Below, one piece after another: positions 54,671 to 64,000 of a stretch of DNA of 64,000 nt; the first letter of the stretch is position 1; every line of letters starts with the position of its first letter. The notes beneath the pieces are model-generated. The model made no database searches, had not been told where the DNA came from, and worked only from the letters and a program-made list of their open reading frames with translations. The stretch spans positions 1 to 64,000 of the forward strand of contig JAKFVD010000028.1 of assembly GCA_021732365.1 (NCBI GenBank), read 5' to 3'. The stretch comes from Methylotenera sp. (GTDB lineage Bacteria; Pseudomonadota; Gammaproteobacteria; Burkholderiales; Methylophilaceae). A program made the position numbers and the translations under genes.

Positions 54671-56887
54671 ATGAGTCAAACAAACTTTTTGATTGGGCGT
54701 GGCGAACTATTAACCCATGATATTAAAGCGCCAAAACGAGTACCTGGAAAGGCTCAGGCTTATACTTTTGATCAAGCTGTGGAAAGATTAGCCCCTCAAC
54801 TAAAGTCCACAGCCACAGCACTTGATAATTTACCATCAAATGCTTGCCCTGACGATTTTGGCGTAGCTCTCCTTACGCTTAACCCAAGTTTCATCGCGAA
54901 ATCTTATTTTCCAACTGCGTTATTACGTTCAGCTGGTGTTGAATCAATAGGAAGTCGCACCGTTTCAATAACGCCTGAAAGTTGGACAAAAAAATCTGCT
55001 CCCAAAGAATGTACTACGACCGAGATTTTTATTGCAGCAAAACGTGATGTGTTTAGACACTTAAGTGATTGGGTACAAAGCATCAATCCAATTTCTCATG
55101 AAGCTGAAGATCTAACCCATATTGAAAAATTCTCAAGTTTTGTACCTGAGGATCGGTTCGCTACTAATATCGACGGGGACGAGAAATTCTTTGAAGTTGG
55201 TCTCCATTTTTTGCCTGAAGAGGAGCGAGTATCACAACAGCAGGCGTTTCTAATTTATGCAAAACGTAATGGATTGAAAGTACATGTGGATTTGGGCTTC
55301 AGAGTAGGAAGCTTATGGTTTGTACCAGTAGAAGGAAGCGCCAAGTATCTTAAAAGGCTGTCTGAATTCGTGTTTGTACGCGTTATACGCGCAATGCCTA
55401 AGCTAAGAGGTATGAGACCTGTTCAACGGTCAGGTGGCCCTGCTTTGGGATGCCTGTTGCCTACCGCACAACCGTTATCTGCAGAACCTAAAGTTGCAAT
55501 ACTTGACGGAGGTTTACCAGAAAAACATGTGATATCAACTTGGCTTCACTCATATAGAAAAATGGATCCTATTGCTGGTGATGATCCAGAAGGACCCGAT
55601 CATGGATTGGCTGTGACATCAGCTTTCTTATTTGGCCCAATCCTTCATAATCAACAAGCTGCACAACCATATTCTTATGTTGACCATCTGAGAGTTCTGG
55701 ATCGTGAAAGTGAAGATGAAGACCCATTAGAGTTATACAGAACATTGGGCTTTGTAGAGGAAGCATTACTGTCTCGTCAATACGAGTTTATCAACCTTAG
55801 TCTTGGCCCGGATTTACCAATAGAAGACACTGAAATTCATGCTTGGACATCTGTAATCGACGACATTCTCAGTGACGGTGATACTTTTATGACTGTTTCG
55901 GTAGGGAATAACGGCGAGATGGATCGCGCATCTGGCAATGCTAGAGTTCAAGTACCCTCTGACTGTGTTAATGCTATTGCTGTTGGTGCTGCTGATAATA
56001 CTGATGGTACATGGGCAAGAGCATCTTATAGCGCAGTGGGCCCAGGTCGTAGTCCTGGTGTTGTAAAGCCTGATTTACTTGCTTTTGGAGGTGATCCAAA
56101 CAAATACTTTCATGTACTTACGCCAAGTAGTAAACCAGAAATTACACCAACCTTAGGTACCAGTTTTGCTGCACCATATTTGCTTAGGAATGCTGTAGGT
56201 GTTAGAGCTATTCTAGGGAGAGATCTCTCTCCATTAGCAATTAAAGCATTGCTTGTACACAGCGCAGATCCGTTAAATCACAATAAAAATGAAGTAGGGT
56301 GGGGGAAAATACAAGAAGATTTAATAGACATAATTACTTGTCCATCTGGGGTAGCAAGAGTCGTATACCAAGGTGAACTTAAGCCTGGTAAATATTTACG
56401 TGCAACATTACCTCTGCCAAAAGGAGGCTTGACCGGCAATATCACGTTGAAAGCAACTTTTTGTTATGCCTCCCCGACGGATCCACAAGATTCCGCAGCT
56501 TATACTCGTGCTGGGCTAGAGGTAACATTCCGACCAGATGAAAATAACGTCAAAACTGGTAAGGCAAATGCTGAAACTAAGGGCTTCTTCGACATGAAAA
56601 AATACTCTACAGAAGCTGAGCGCAGATCAGATATGGGTAAATGGGAAACAGTGCTTCATGGCGAAAAGAATATGCGTGGAACTACCTTAAATGGCCCAGT
56701 GTTCGATATTCATTATAACGCTAGAGCTGGAGGTGCCGCAAATACACGTGCCGAGAAGATTCGATATGCACTTATTATCTCAGTGGAAGCACCAAAACAC
56801 GAGAATTTATATAATGATATTTTAAGAGCTTATCAAAACATTTTGGTACCACTACAACCTCAAGTATCAATCCCAATTAGAGTATAA
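54671..56887 (+). CDS. ietS: Subtilisin-like S8 protease of an IetAS-like pair
   Basis: A 738-residue protease with the S8 triad in order: Asp in VAILDGGLP (near 278), His in PDHGLAVTS (near 309) and Ser in LGTSFAAPYL (near 497); the oxyanion Asn is in VSVGNNGEMD. No signal peptide, so it acts in the cytoplasm, as expected for IetS. Start at 54671 because AAAGGGA precedes it; the open frame to 54641 overlaps the ATPase. It starts 4 bp after the ATPase stop. Confidence 0.78.
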   Translation: MSQTNFLIGRGELLTHDIKAPKRVPGKAQAYTFDQAVERLAPQLKSTATALDNLPSNACPDDFGVALLTLNPSFIAKSYFPTALLRSAGVESIGSRTVSITPESWTKKSAPKECTTTEIFIAAKRDVFRHLSDWVQSINPISHEAEDLTHIEKFSSFVPEDRFATNIDGDEKFFEVGLHFLPEEERVSQQQAFLIYAKRNGLKVHVDLGFRVGSLWFVPVEGSAKYLKRLSEFVFVRVIRAMPKLRGMRPVQRSGGPALGCLLPTAQPLSAEPKVAILDGGLPEKHVISTWLHSYRKMDPIAGDDPEGPDHGLAVTSAFLFGPILHNQQAAQPYSYVDHLRVLDRESEDEDPLELYRTLGFVEEALLSRQYEFINLSLGPDLPIEDTEIHAWTSVIDDILSDGDTFMTVSVGNNGEMDRASGNARVQVPSDCVNAIAVGAADNTDGTWARASYSAVGPGRSPGVVKPDLLAFGGDPNKYFHVLTPSSKPEITPTLGTSFAAPYLLRNAVGVRAILGRDLSPLAIKALLVHSADPLNHNKNEVGWGKIQEDLIDIITCPSGVARVVYQGELKPGKYLRATLPLPKGGLTGNITLKATFCYASPTDPQDSAAYTRAGLEVTFRPDENNVKTGKANAETKGFFDMKKYSTEAERRSDMGKWETVLHGEKNMRGTTLNGPVFDIHYNARAGGAANTRAEKIRYALIISVEAPKHENLYNDILRAYQNILVPLQPQVSIPIRV

Positions 56888-56970
56888 AGGGCAATAAAGT
56901 GGGCGGAAGGCGTTAGAAAATTTAATTTGGATATACCTGCAAAGCCTTCTCTCTATAAGTGATTTGTTTG

Positions 56971-57888
56971 TTAGCCATACAAAGTCTCTTCAAGAGTATC
57001 TGCCGATAGTTTTCTTTTATCAGCTTGCATTTGATTTAAATTATGCAGTTTCCATTGAATGGCTGGTAGATGCTGCACTTCTGGCAAAACAAACGAACTC
57101 CAATCAGCATCACCACGTTTAACTGCCAGCAGGAATTGTTTATCTTTCTCAGTTAATGCACTGTGTAGTTTAGTGATCATTTCATTACGGGTTTCAAGTA
57201 ATGATTCAAGGCTCACATAATCTATAGTCATACCTTTAAATTCGCTATGATAAATGGCTTCTATGTCTTTTAGCCTAGGTTTTATTACTTCAGACATCGG
57301 GCGAGGGTGGCCGAGCAAGTACACAATGAACGCATCTTTTAATTTTTCTGAGATGCCTTCATTTTCTAGCAAAAATTTAACATCGTATAAATCGCGTGGA
57401 TGCTGGCGATCTAGCGCCGCACAAAGTTTTCCTGCATATAAGTCTTCAAAGCTGAGTAATTGCATTTGTGCGTAACCAAACTCAGCTAGCACTCTTGGTG
57501 CAGTTTCACGTAACTCACTTTCATACACACTACCGCGTAGTACAGGCGTTACTTCAACTTTGATAGAAATACCATTACGCGATACAAGTAATTTAATACG
57601 CTTATCAGTCCCGTGTACAAGTGATGCATTCACCTTGACATTAGGAATCGTTCGTATAATTTTTTCGGTAATGTTTTCTAACGCTTTATCAATACCTACT
57701 AGGCTGGACTCTCTATCAGCAATGGGCAAATAGGCCAAATCAATATCCACAGATAAGCGCGGCAAATCTCGCACAAATAAATTAAGCGCTGTGCCACCTT
57801 TTAATGCAAAGCAAGGTTGTGTTGCAACTGACGGCAACACATTGACTAGTAATTGCACTTGATTAGAAAAAATTGGATTCTGTGCCAT
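56971..57888 (-). CDS. abiEii: AbiEii-type nucleotidyltransferase toxin
   Basis: A 305-residue toxin of the type IV AbiE system. KGGTALNLF (30-38) and the acidic pair D48/D50 in LSVDIDL form the DNA polymerase beta-like nucleotidyltransferase site; LSFEDLYAGKLCAALDRQHPRDLYDV is the conserved later block. Toxins of this group stop growth, some by adding nucleotides to tRNA. Its start overlaps the antitoxin gene by 26 bp. Confidence 0.85.
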   Translation of the reverse strand: MAQNPIFSNQVQLLVNVLPSVATQPCFALKGGTALNLFVRDLPRLSVDIDLAYLPIADRESSLVGIDKALENITEKIIRTIPNVKVNASLVHGTDKRIKLLVSRNGISIKVEVTPVLRGSVYESELRETAPRVLAEFGYAQMQLLSFEDLYAGKLCAALDRQHPRDLYDVKFLLENEGISEKLKDAFIVYLLGHPRPMSEVIKPRLKDIEAIYHSEFKGMTIDYVSLESLLETRNEMITKLHSALTEKDKQFLLAVKRGDADWSSFVLPEVQHLPAIQWKLHNLNQMQADKRKLSADTLEETLYG

Positions 57889-58717
57889 TTGCCATGCCGC
57901 CTTTGTTTTGCATCTCTCTTGGTACTGTGATTTGGTACTGCTTGTCTAATGCACCACCAGTGACTATCACACGCTTACCGCTACCTAAATTCACCTTTGA
58001 TGTATCTAATTGTTTTAGCCATGCGTGATTATGTCGAGTTGCAAACCATAAAAATAAGCGCTTAGCTTTTACTTGCGTGCAAACATCAAGAAGCTTGTTT
58101 ACTAGTAAAGGGCGTAAGGTTACGGCAGATTCAAAAAACTTATCCATGACAGAAAAATCAGATTCGTTACTTACTGCTGCCAATAACTCTAGTAAAGCCA
58201 ACTCAGGAGTTGCATAGCGTATTGGCCAATCCCAATGGCCAAAAGGTTTGGTCGATATTGCCTCAGCAGGTAGTTCACTAAAAAGATCAACGTTATGCAC
58301 CACTAGGTTTACGGGGGCGCTGTTTGTTAGTAATGAAGCGGGTATGTGACGCACTCCGTATAAATCTATCTGCTGTTTGCCGCTCATAGATAAATAATGT
58401 GTGTAGCCTTGCAACTCTAGGGCGGCTCGACCACCAACATGTACTGGGTAACCTAACTCTTGTAATGAGTAAACTAAGTGTTCCCATTTAAGTGCGGGGC
58501 CAGGGCGGCGGTATGCACCACGTGCAACAGCTTCTAAGCGACCAGCTCTCAAATAATAATCGATGCTTGATCGCGAAACACCTTGTGCATTTAGCCACGC
58601 TCTATCGATTACCAAACCTTCAGGTAATATTTTCTCTAAAGACTCATTTGATAATTCTTGTGTAGAGTTATCAAAAGGTTTAGATGGTGTTGTTTTTTGC
58701 ATAGCCATACTATGCAT
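57863..58717 (-). CDS. abiEi: AbiEi-type antitoxin and autorepressor
   Basis: A 284-residue protein with an N-terminal winged helix (DRAWLNAQGVSRSSIDYYLRAGRLEAVARGAYRRPG) and the larger antitoxin domain (YPVHVGGRAALELQG). AbiEi represses its own operon by binding two inverted repeats; two TATGCA-type repeats lie at 58698-58716 and 58762-58784. Several ATG codons cluster at the start (58717, 58708, 58702); the true one is uncertain because the first repeat overlaps them. Confidence 0.82.
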   Translation of the reverse strand: MHSMAMQKTTPSKPFDNSTQELSNESLEKILPEGLVIDRAWLNAQGVSRSSIDYYLRAGRLEAVARGAYRRPGPALKWEHLVYSLQELGYPVHVGGRAALELQGYTHYLSMSGKQQIDLYGVRHIPASLLTNSAPVNLVVHNVDLFSELPAEAISTKPFGHWDWPIRYATPELALLELLAAVSNESDFSVMDKFFESAVTLRPLLVNKLLDVCTQVKAKRLFLWFATRHNHAWLKQLDTSKVNLGSGKRVIVTGGALDKQYQITVPREMQNKGGMANGTESNFF

Positions 58718-58784
58718 TATTGCTGATAACTAAACCAAATGCAAGTTTACGTATTTAATTTTTTGCATAGTTTATTTATGCAAA
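58698..58784. promoter_or_regulatory. Two inverted repeats at the abiE promoter
   Basis: TGCATAG/CTATGCA (58698-58704 and 58710-58716) overlaps the abiEi start codons. TTTGCATA/TATGCAAA (58762-58769 and 58777-58784) lies upstream. Both share the TGCATA half-site and are 60-70 bp apart. This fits the known AbiEi autoregulation through paired repeats. Confidence 0.6.
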
Positions 58785-59183
58785 TTTACATTTTAATAAA
58801 CTAAGGTGTAATTGTCTAAAAAGCTTACATTAATTGGTACTTTTATGTCGTATCGACTGCTCTTTGGTAAGGCTTGGGAGAAACCTGCGATTTCCGTTGT
58901 TAAAATCGGTATTAAATATTTTTAAATGGTGGTTGATGCATCAGCCACATCAAATGCTGGGGTAAGCTTAGCGGCAAGGGGTGTGTTTAAGAGATGCGTG
59001 GTTTTGGCAGCCTTAAATTGACACTTTTTGAGCATTCAAGATTAAGTTTTTTATAAGATTCACCTATTTGTCTGACAAATCTCGGCAACTTGCCTATCCT
59101 GCATTAGGTAGGTAATTTAGTATGTATTAAATATTAATAGTTAGGCCAACAATAGCTTAATGAAGAATTGCCATGAAGGTTCG
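58785..59183. other. Gap between the defence island and the second metal operon
   Basis: About 400 bp without a credible gene, repeat or RNA. It separates the abiE promoter from the next operon and may hold its promoter, but no strong boxes stood out. Confidence 0.4.
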
Positions 59184-59384
59184 ATGAGTAAAGAGAAAAG
59201 TAAATCCAGTACTGAGCATAAGTCTTGTGCGATGGGTGCAGGTTGTAATTTCACACAAGTAACACCGCTGATTGATTCATCAACGAAGTCTGTCTTTGCT
59301 GATTCAGCTGCTATTTCATTTCCAAGACTCGTTCCGTCTGAAAAGTCTATAGATCTATCCCCACCGTTAAAACCTCCTGCTTGA
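59184..59384 (+). CDS. Small protein before the Cus-like operon (hypothetical)
   Basis: A 66-residue frame (an earlier ATG at 59160 adds 8 residues) with CAMGAGCNF in the middle and the end SPPLKPPA. Small proteins with a Pro-rich end often precede czc/cus outer-membrane genes (for example CzcI), but this one has no signal peptide and little similarity that I can state. It lies 62 bp upstream of the TolC-like gene, with a hairpin between. It may be real or only an open frame. Confidence 0.35.
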   Translation: MSKEKSKSSTEHKSCAMGAGCNFTQVTPLIDSSTKSVFADSAAISFPRLVPSEKSIDLSPPLKPPA

Positions 59385-59394
59385 GTTGATGTTA

Positions 59395-59414
59395 TAGGGC
59401 GTCATTACGCCCTA
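59395..59414 (+). terminator. Hairpin between the small frame and the TolC-like gene
   Basis: Perfect 8-bp arms TAGGGCGT and ACGCCCTA with loop CATT. No T-run follows, so it may be a processing or mRNA-stabilising hairpin rather than a true terminator. It is 32 bp before the TolC-like start codon. Confidence 0.45.
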
Positions 59415-59446
59415 AATCATCACATTTAAGTTTTAGGAGAGCTCTC

Positions 59447-60739
59447 ATGAACACCCCAAGATTGGCTTTTAAGCCAATAGTTATGTGCCTGTTGTTTGGC
59501 ATGATGCTGGTATTAGCCTTTTCTGTAAAAGCAGAAGAACCTCTGACATTAGCTGAAACCATCCAACTGGCTACCCAAAATCAGCCCTTGCTGCAATCCC
59601 TCGATGATGCGGCAGCTTCGTCACGTCAGGCGGCTATCGCAGAAGGTCAATTACCAGACCCCAAAGTCAAGTTTGGTGTCATCAATCTGCCAGTCACAAC
59701 GAGTGATGCCTTACGTTATAACCGTGATGATCAGACCATGGTCAATGTGGGTATTTCGCAAGATGTCATTCCACTCAAGAAACGTGAGCTAGCGTCTAAT
59801 CGCATGCTGGCTGAAGCGGATCAATTTCAGACTGAACAAGTTGCCACAGCCAGAACCATTGAGCGTGATGTTGCTTTAGCTTGGTTAGATGTTTATGAGG
59901 CACAACGTAAATCTGAACTTTATCAGCGCATGATTGATGACATGACAGCCGAGCGAAAAGTCTTGTCAGCCAATGTCAGTTCTGGGGGTGCTAAAACCAG
60001 TGATGTGTTGCGTATGGGTACAGAAGTTTCCATTACCAATGAAAAGCGTATTTTTGCAGCACGTGACGAGCGTAAAGCGCGGGCAGCTTTGGCACGCTGG
60101 ATTGGTAAATCGGCATCTCGTTCAATCTCATCCGAACTGCCAGTGATGACGAATAGCTTAAGTCATGACGCTAGTCAATCAGCACTTGAGCAGCATCCTT
60201 TGTTACGCAATGCCTATCAAACAGAAAAGGTTGCGCAGTTTGATGTTGATAGCGCACAAGCCAACTTGGAGCGCAATTGGGGCTGGGAAGTCGGTTATGG
60301 CAAACGGTTTAACAACCGTAGCGATATGCTGAGCTTTCAGGTGTCGATTGATCTGCAATTAGACCGTGCTAATCGGCAAGACCGACGTACCGCAGAAAAA
60401 CTGGTGCTAGTTGAGAAGGCTCGTAAGCTCACTGAAGACAGGCGGCGTGAACTCTCCTCGGAGCTAGAAAGTGCCATGGCCGATGCTGAAGCGGCAGACG
60501 CACGTGAAACCGAGCACATCACAAAGCTTATCCCCAATGCACACGCCAAATTAAGTATTGCGCAAGCAGCTTATCAATCGGGTAAACAGTCGATTGGTGA
60601 GGTTTGGCAAGCCCGCAGAGATGTCATTGATATTGAGCTAGACCATTGGACTATCTTGACGGATAAGCAACGTGCTGCAATCAAAATCGGCTATTTAACA
60701 AACGATAGCCGCTTATTTAAACAAATTGAAAAGGAATAA
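59447..60739 (+). CDS. cusC: TolC-family outer-membrane channel of the second metal pump
   Basis: A 430-residue outer-membrane factor with signal peptide ending near SVKAEEP. Two OMF repeats are visible: TLAETIQLATQNQPLL and the second half from about 245 (QSALEQHPLLRNAYQ). It is unlike the first TolC-like protein in sequence. AGGAG precedes the ATG. First clear gene of a czcC/cusC-type operon. Confidence 0.82.
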   Translation: MNTPRLAFKPIVMCLLFGMMLVLAFSVKAEEPLTLAETIQLATQNQPLLQSLDDAAASSRQAAIAEGQLPDPKVKFGVINLPVTTSDALRYNRDDQTMVNVGISQDVIPLKKRELASNRMLAEADQFQTEQVATARTIERDVALAWLDVYEAQRKSELYQRMIDDMTAERKVLSANVSSGGAKTSDVLRMGTEVSITNEKRIFAARDERKARAALARWIGKSASRSISSELPVMTNSLSHDASQSALEQHPLLRNAYQTEKVAQFDVDSAQANLERNWGWEVGYGKRFNNRSDMLSFQVSIDLQLDRANRQDRRTAEKLVLVEKARKLTEDRRRELSSELESAMADAEAADARETEHITKLIPNAHAKLSIAQAAYQSGKQSIGEVWQARRDVIDIELDHWTILTDKQRAAIKIGYLTNDSRLFKQIEKE

Positions 60740-60742
60740 ATC

Positions 60743-61063
60743 ATGAAAACAACACAAATGTTAATTTTGGCCACATTTTTAGTAGGTATCGCCGCGTGTT
60801 CTAAGCAAGAAAATGCTGAGGCAACTAGTCAAGCACCCATGGCAGAAATGTCTGCGATGGAAAAACCTATAGAAGCTAAGCCCACAGCCATGCTGCCGAA
60901 CGAGATTGATGCGAAAGATATGAGTGGTAACAATGTGGAACAAGATGCTAGCGGTAAAAAAGTCATTTTTTGGGAAGACCCAATGGTGCCAGACAGACAC
61001 TTTAGCAAATCAGGTCAATCGCCCTTCATGGATATGAAGTTAGTCCCTAGATACGCTGAGTAA
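60743..61063 (+). CDS. Lipoprotein with heavy-metal-binding-like motif
   Basis: A 106-residue lipoprotein with lipobox GIAAC (Cys19). Its second half, KKVIFWEDPMVPDRHFSKSG then SPFMDMKLVPRYA, is the same motif as that at the start of the next protein, the CusB-like adaptor. This module is related to the short metal-binding YxCPMHP-type domains, here with DPMVP and DMKL methionines. Probably a periplasmic metal binder that feeds the pump. Confidence 0.65.
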   Translation: MKTTQMLILATFLVGIAACSKQENAEATSQAPMAEMSAMEKPIEAKPTAMLPNEIDAKDMSGNNVEQDASGKKVIFWEDPMVPDRHFSKSGQSPFMDMKLVPRYAE

Positions 61064-61089
61064 GCAAGCGCAAACATTAAGGAAATAAA

Positions 61090-62733
61090 ATGAAACGACT
61101 CCATTTAGTAATAGTTTTAATCTTATTAACACTGTTTGCAGGTTTAGGTTGGTTTTTTGGGCAAAAGTCCGCACAGTCGCCTGTGGCTGAAACTATGCCA
61201 GCTAAAAGCTCAGGCATGGCCAAGCCCAAGCCCAGTAATGGAGTCGTTCAAGACGATAGCGGAAAAACCGTTAAGTATTGGTACGACCCGATGGTGCCAA
61301 ATCAGAAGTTTGATAAGCCAGGTAAGTCACCATTTATGGATATGATGCTAGAGCCCAAATATGCCAATGAAGGTAGTGATGGCGAGGAAGGCGGTGTGGC
61401 CATTTCATCACAAACCGCGCAAAACTTAGGCATTAGGCTTGAGAAGGTTTCTACTAAAAGTTTTGGTGAGTCTTTTTCTGCAGTGGGTCGCATCGAGCCA
61501 GATGAACGCCGCTTTTATGCGGTGCAAACACGTATGCCGGGCTTTGTCGAAAAACTCTCGGTTCGCGCGGTAGGCGATCCAGTTCGCAAAGGTCAAAAGG
61601 TTGCTGAGATCTATGCCCCAGAAATTTTGGCTTCACAACAAGAGTATTTAACGCTGACGACACTTAGTCAGGTGGATGCGGATGGTTCACTCAAACAAGC
61701 AGCACGTAGTCGCTTAAAGTTACTGGGTATGTCTGAAGGCGAGATAGTAGCGATTACAAGAGCGGGTAAAGTCAGCCCCAGATTCGGCGTTTATGCGCCA
61801 GCCAATGGCGTACTGACGGAGTTGGGCGTTCGAGAAGGCGCGCAGTTGATGTTGGGTACTTCTTTAATGCAAATCACCGATTTATCTCAGGTGTGGTTGG
61901 TGGCTGAAGTGCCAGAGCGCGATGCCGCTAGATTAAAGCCTGGCTTGGATGCTGAAGTGCAATTACAAAGTATGACGGGCGAAACGTTCAAAGGTAAGGT
62001 CAGCTATCTTTATCCTATGCTAAACGAAGCATCTAGAACATTACAAGTGCGTGTGGAATTACCAAATAAAGGTAACCGATTACGTCCTGGCATGTACGCC
62101 AACGTAGCATTCACAGGCCAAACACATGAAGCGTTATCTGTCTCTTCCGAAAGCATTATTGCTACAGGGAAACGTAAAATCGTCATCGTAAAGGAGGCGA
62201 ATGGTTACCGACCAGTAGAAGTGACGACTGGGCAAGAACGTGATAGCTGTACAGAAATTTTAAGTGGCTTGAGCGAAGGCGAAGACGTAGTTGTTTCAGG
62301 GCATTTCTTAATCGATTCAGAAGCTTCATTGTCTGGGGTTTTAGCGCGGCTATCGCAGCAGGATAAAGCAATGGACAAAGGCATGGATGACGTGGATATG
62401 CCCATGGAAGAAACGATGAACAAGGCCGAGGGTAAGGCTAAGGCTGATGAAAAAATGCCAAAAGGACGTGGCAAGGTAGTCGATGTAGATGCTAAAACAG
62501 GCAAGGTAACGTTGAATCACGAACCGATTAAAGAACTAGGTTGGCCATCCATGACTATGGGCTTTAAGGTGAAAGATAATAATCAACTTAAAAAACTCAA
62601 GGCAGGTGATCAAGTTGAATTCGACTTAAAAGCTGAAGCGTCAGATAAGCCCGACATGCCAGCGCAATACATGATTGACCGCGTAGAAAAAGCAGCCACC
62701 ATGAAAGATGGCATGAAGGGAGCAAAACCATGA
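61090..62733 (+). CDS. cusB: CusB-like adaptor fused to a CusF-like domain
   Basis: A 547-residue membrane fusion protein. Signal/anchor helix at 5-22; metal-binding-like module ([29 protein letters not shown]) at about 58-93; adaptor core at 105-415 with lipoyl ([14 protein letters not shown]) and barrel parts; a Met/Asp-rich linker; and a CusF-like OB domain at 455-540 ([28 protein letters not shown]). CusF normally is a separate Cu/Ag chaperone; here it is tethered. Overlaps the pump gene by 4 bp. Confidence 0.85.
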   Translation: MKRLHLVIVLILLTLFAGLGWFFGQKSAQSPVAETMPAKSSGMAKPKPSNGVVQDDSGKTVKYWYDPMVPNQKFDKPGKSPFMDMMLEPKYANEGSDGEEGGVAISSQTAQNLGIRLEKVSTKSFGESFSAVGRIEPDERRFYAVQTRMPGFVEKLSVRAVGDPVRKGQKVAEIYAPEILASQQEYLTLTTLSQVDADGSLKQAARSRLKLLGMSEGEIVAITRAGKVSPRFGVYAPANGVLTELGVREGAQLMLGTSLMQITDLSQVWLVAEVPERDAARLKPGLDAEVQLQSMTGETFKGKVSYLYPMLNEASRTLQVRVELPNKGNRLRPGMYANVAFTGQTHEALSVSSESIIATGKRKIVIVKEANGYRPVEVTTGQERDSCTEILSGLSEGEDVVVSGHFLIDSEASLSGVLARLSQQDKAMDKGMDDVDMPMEETMNKAEGKAKADEKMPKGRGKVVDVDAKTGKVTLNHEPIKELGWPSMTMGFKVKDNNQLKKLKAGDQVEFDLKAEASDKPDMPAQYMIDRVEKAATMKDGMKGAKP

Positions 62734-64000
62734 TTGCTCAACTCATCCGTTGGTCTGCCAATAATCGTTTATTGGTATTACTTGCAACACTAATGGTCGT
62801 GGCTTGGGGCGTTTTTGCCATGCTGAGGACACCATTAGATGCGATACCTGACTTGTCTGATACACAAGTAATTATTCGTACACAATGGGCAGGGCAAGCC
62901 CCACAAATCGTGGAAAATCAACTGACATATCCTCTTACTACCACCATGCTGTCTGTGCCTGGTGTGAAGACTGTCCGCGGCTATTCATTTTTTGGCGATT
63001 CTTTCGTTTATATTTTATTTAATGACGGCACCGATCAATATTGGGCTCGTTCGCGTGTATTGGAATACTTAAGTCAAATATCCTCAAAATTACCCAAAGG
63101 CGCAAACCCAAGTCTAGGGCCAGATGCGACTGGTGTAGGTTGGGTATATGAATACGCGCTAGTTGACCGCAGTGGTAATCATGATTTAGGTGAATTGCGT
63201 GCTTTGCAGGATTGGTTCTTAAAGTTTGAGTTAAAAACCATCCCAGGAGTATCTGAAGTGGCCACCTTAGGCGGAATGGTACGCCAATATCAGGTGCAAG
63301 TAGATCCAGACAAGTTACGCAATTACCGCATACCACTTTCAAAAGTCGTATCTGCAATTCAATCTGCAAATCAAGAGACTGGCGGTGCGGTAATTGAAAC
63401 AGATGAAGCTGAATATATGGTACGTGCCCATGGATATTTGGAGTCACTGGATGACTTCCGCAATATCCCGCTTATGGTCAGCAGTAGTGGTACGCCTATA
63501 CTTTTATCAGATGTGGCGCGCATTCAAATAGGCCCAGAACTTAGACGTGGTGTGAGTGAGTTGAATGGCGAAGGTGAAGTGACTGGCGGTGTGATAGTGA
63601 TGCGTGCAGGCCAAAATGCACTAGAAGTCATTGATGGAGTGAAGGCAAAACTGGAAGTCTTAAAGAAAAGTTTGCCTGAGGGTGTAGAGGTCGTGACGAC
63701 TTACGATAGATCACAGCTCATCAAACGTGCAGTCGATAACTTAACTCATAAATTAATTGAAGAGTTTATCGTTGTTGCTTTGGTTTGTGCGGTATTTTTG
63801 TGGCACTTCAGATCAGCATTAGTGGCAATAGTTGCCTTGCCAGTGGGCGTGTTGGTGAGTTTTATCGTCATGTATTATCAAGGTGTAAACGCCAACATTA
63901 TGTCGCTAGGTGGTATTGCAATTGCAATTGGCGCAATGGTGGATGCAGCGATTGTAATGATAGAAAACGCACATCGACAGCTTGAAAGTTTTAAAGAGCA
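62730..64000 (+). CDS. cusA: CusA-type metal RND pump, partial at window end
   Basis: Open from the ATG at 62730 (ATGA overlap with the adaptor gene) to the window edge, about 423 residues. It begins [18 protein letters not shown], with [35 protein letters not shown] and [12 protein letters not shown], the strong CusA signature of Cu/Ag-specific HME-RND pumps. The acidic relay segment [22 protein letters not shown] is near the edge. The rest lies outside. Confidence 0.92.
   Translation, partial: MIAQLIRWSANNRLLVLLATLMVVAWGVFAMLRTPLDAIPDLSDTQVIIRTQWAGQAPQIVENQLTYPLTTTMLSVPGVKTVRGYSFFGDSFVYILFNDGTDQYWARSRVLEYLSQISSKLPKGANPSLGPDATGVGWVYEYALVDRSGNHDLGELRALQDWFLKFELKTIPGVSEVATLGGMVRQYQVQVDPDKLRNYRIPLSKVVSAIQSANQETGGAVIETDEAEYMVRAHGYLESLDDFRNIPLMVSSSGTPILLSDVARIQIGPELRRGVSELNGEGEVTGGVIVMRAGQNALEVIDGVKAKLEVLKKSLPEGVEVVTTYDRSQLIKRAVDNLTHKLIEEFIVVALVCAVFLWHFRSALVAIVALPVGVLVSFIVMYYQGVNANIMSLGGIAIAIGAMVDAAIVMIENAHRQLESFKE

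Noticed and set aside
1..64000. CRISPR arrays, rRNA genes and intact tRNA genes
   Set aside because: No regularly spaced identical repeats with unique spacers, no rRNA sequence, and only a tRNA fragment at 2621-2666 were seen.

Overview
The window is about 64 kb of AT-rich proteobacterial DNA. By protein style (P-type conjugation genes, ETF/ETF-QO, CusRS, low GC) it resembles a betaproteobacterium of the Methylophilaceae (Methylotenera-like) type; that assignment is inference from gene content only. Almost the whole window is an integrative and conjugative element (ICE) or similar genomic island, and its far end lies outside the window.

Left flank (1-2620): the right end of an IS21-like element abuts a truncated PAP2 phosphatase gene. 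An intact COG4705-type membrane protein gene follows, with a decayed tandem paralogue, a GC-rich noncoding patch and an HNH endonuclease gene. At 2621-2666 lies the 3' part of a tRNA-Lys(TTT) with no 5' part. This is an attachment-site copy, so the left flank may itself be another island inserted in tandem.

ICE backbone (2660-25002): tyrosine integrase and DUF4224 protein (minus strand), then a Cro/CI-type repressor with four copies of a TAGATATATCTA-like palindrome. Two copies lie before the integrase operon and two before the parA operon, one of them inside the parA promoter. A long plus-strand operon follows: parA, korB-like parB, virB1, virB2, virB3, an HTH protein, virB4, trbM, virB5, eexN, virB6, virB8, virB9, virB10, virB11, an OmpA-like lipoprotein, virD4, then a mobilisation block (KfrB-domain protein, LPD7 protein, MobC, MOBP relaxase). 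Between virB3 and virB4 lies an iteron array with a consensus DnaA box and an AT-rich tract, which looks like a plasmid-type replication origin. A higBA/nadS-type toxin-antitoxin pair sits in reverse inside the operon.

Cargo 1 (25.2-38.8 kb): copper/silver resistance, with a P1B ATPase, CopZ-like chaperone, membrane methyltransferase, DUF2933 protein, cupredoxin, an HME-RND tripartite efflux system, a Met/His-rich periplasmic protein and a CusRS-like two-component system. A CusR-box-like palindrome lies in the divergent promoter. Cargo 2 (38.9-44.1 kb): a redox cassette of ETF-ubiquinone oxidoreductase, LysR regulator, EtfB, EtfA and ferredoxin-NADP reductase.

Cargo 3 (44.4-58.7 kb): a defence/anti-defence island with ArdA antirestriction protein, a three-gene methyltransferase-helicase-GIY-YIG nuclease module, a two-gene CBASS (SLATT effector and CD-NTase), an IetAS-type AAA ATPase/subtilisin pair and an AbiE toxin-antitoxin. 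Cargo 4 (59.1 kb to the end): a second Cus-type efflux operon with a TolC-like protein, a metal-binding lipoprotein, a CusB-CusF fusion and CusA, the last running off the window edge.
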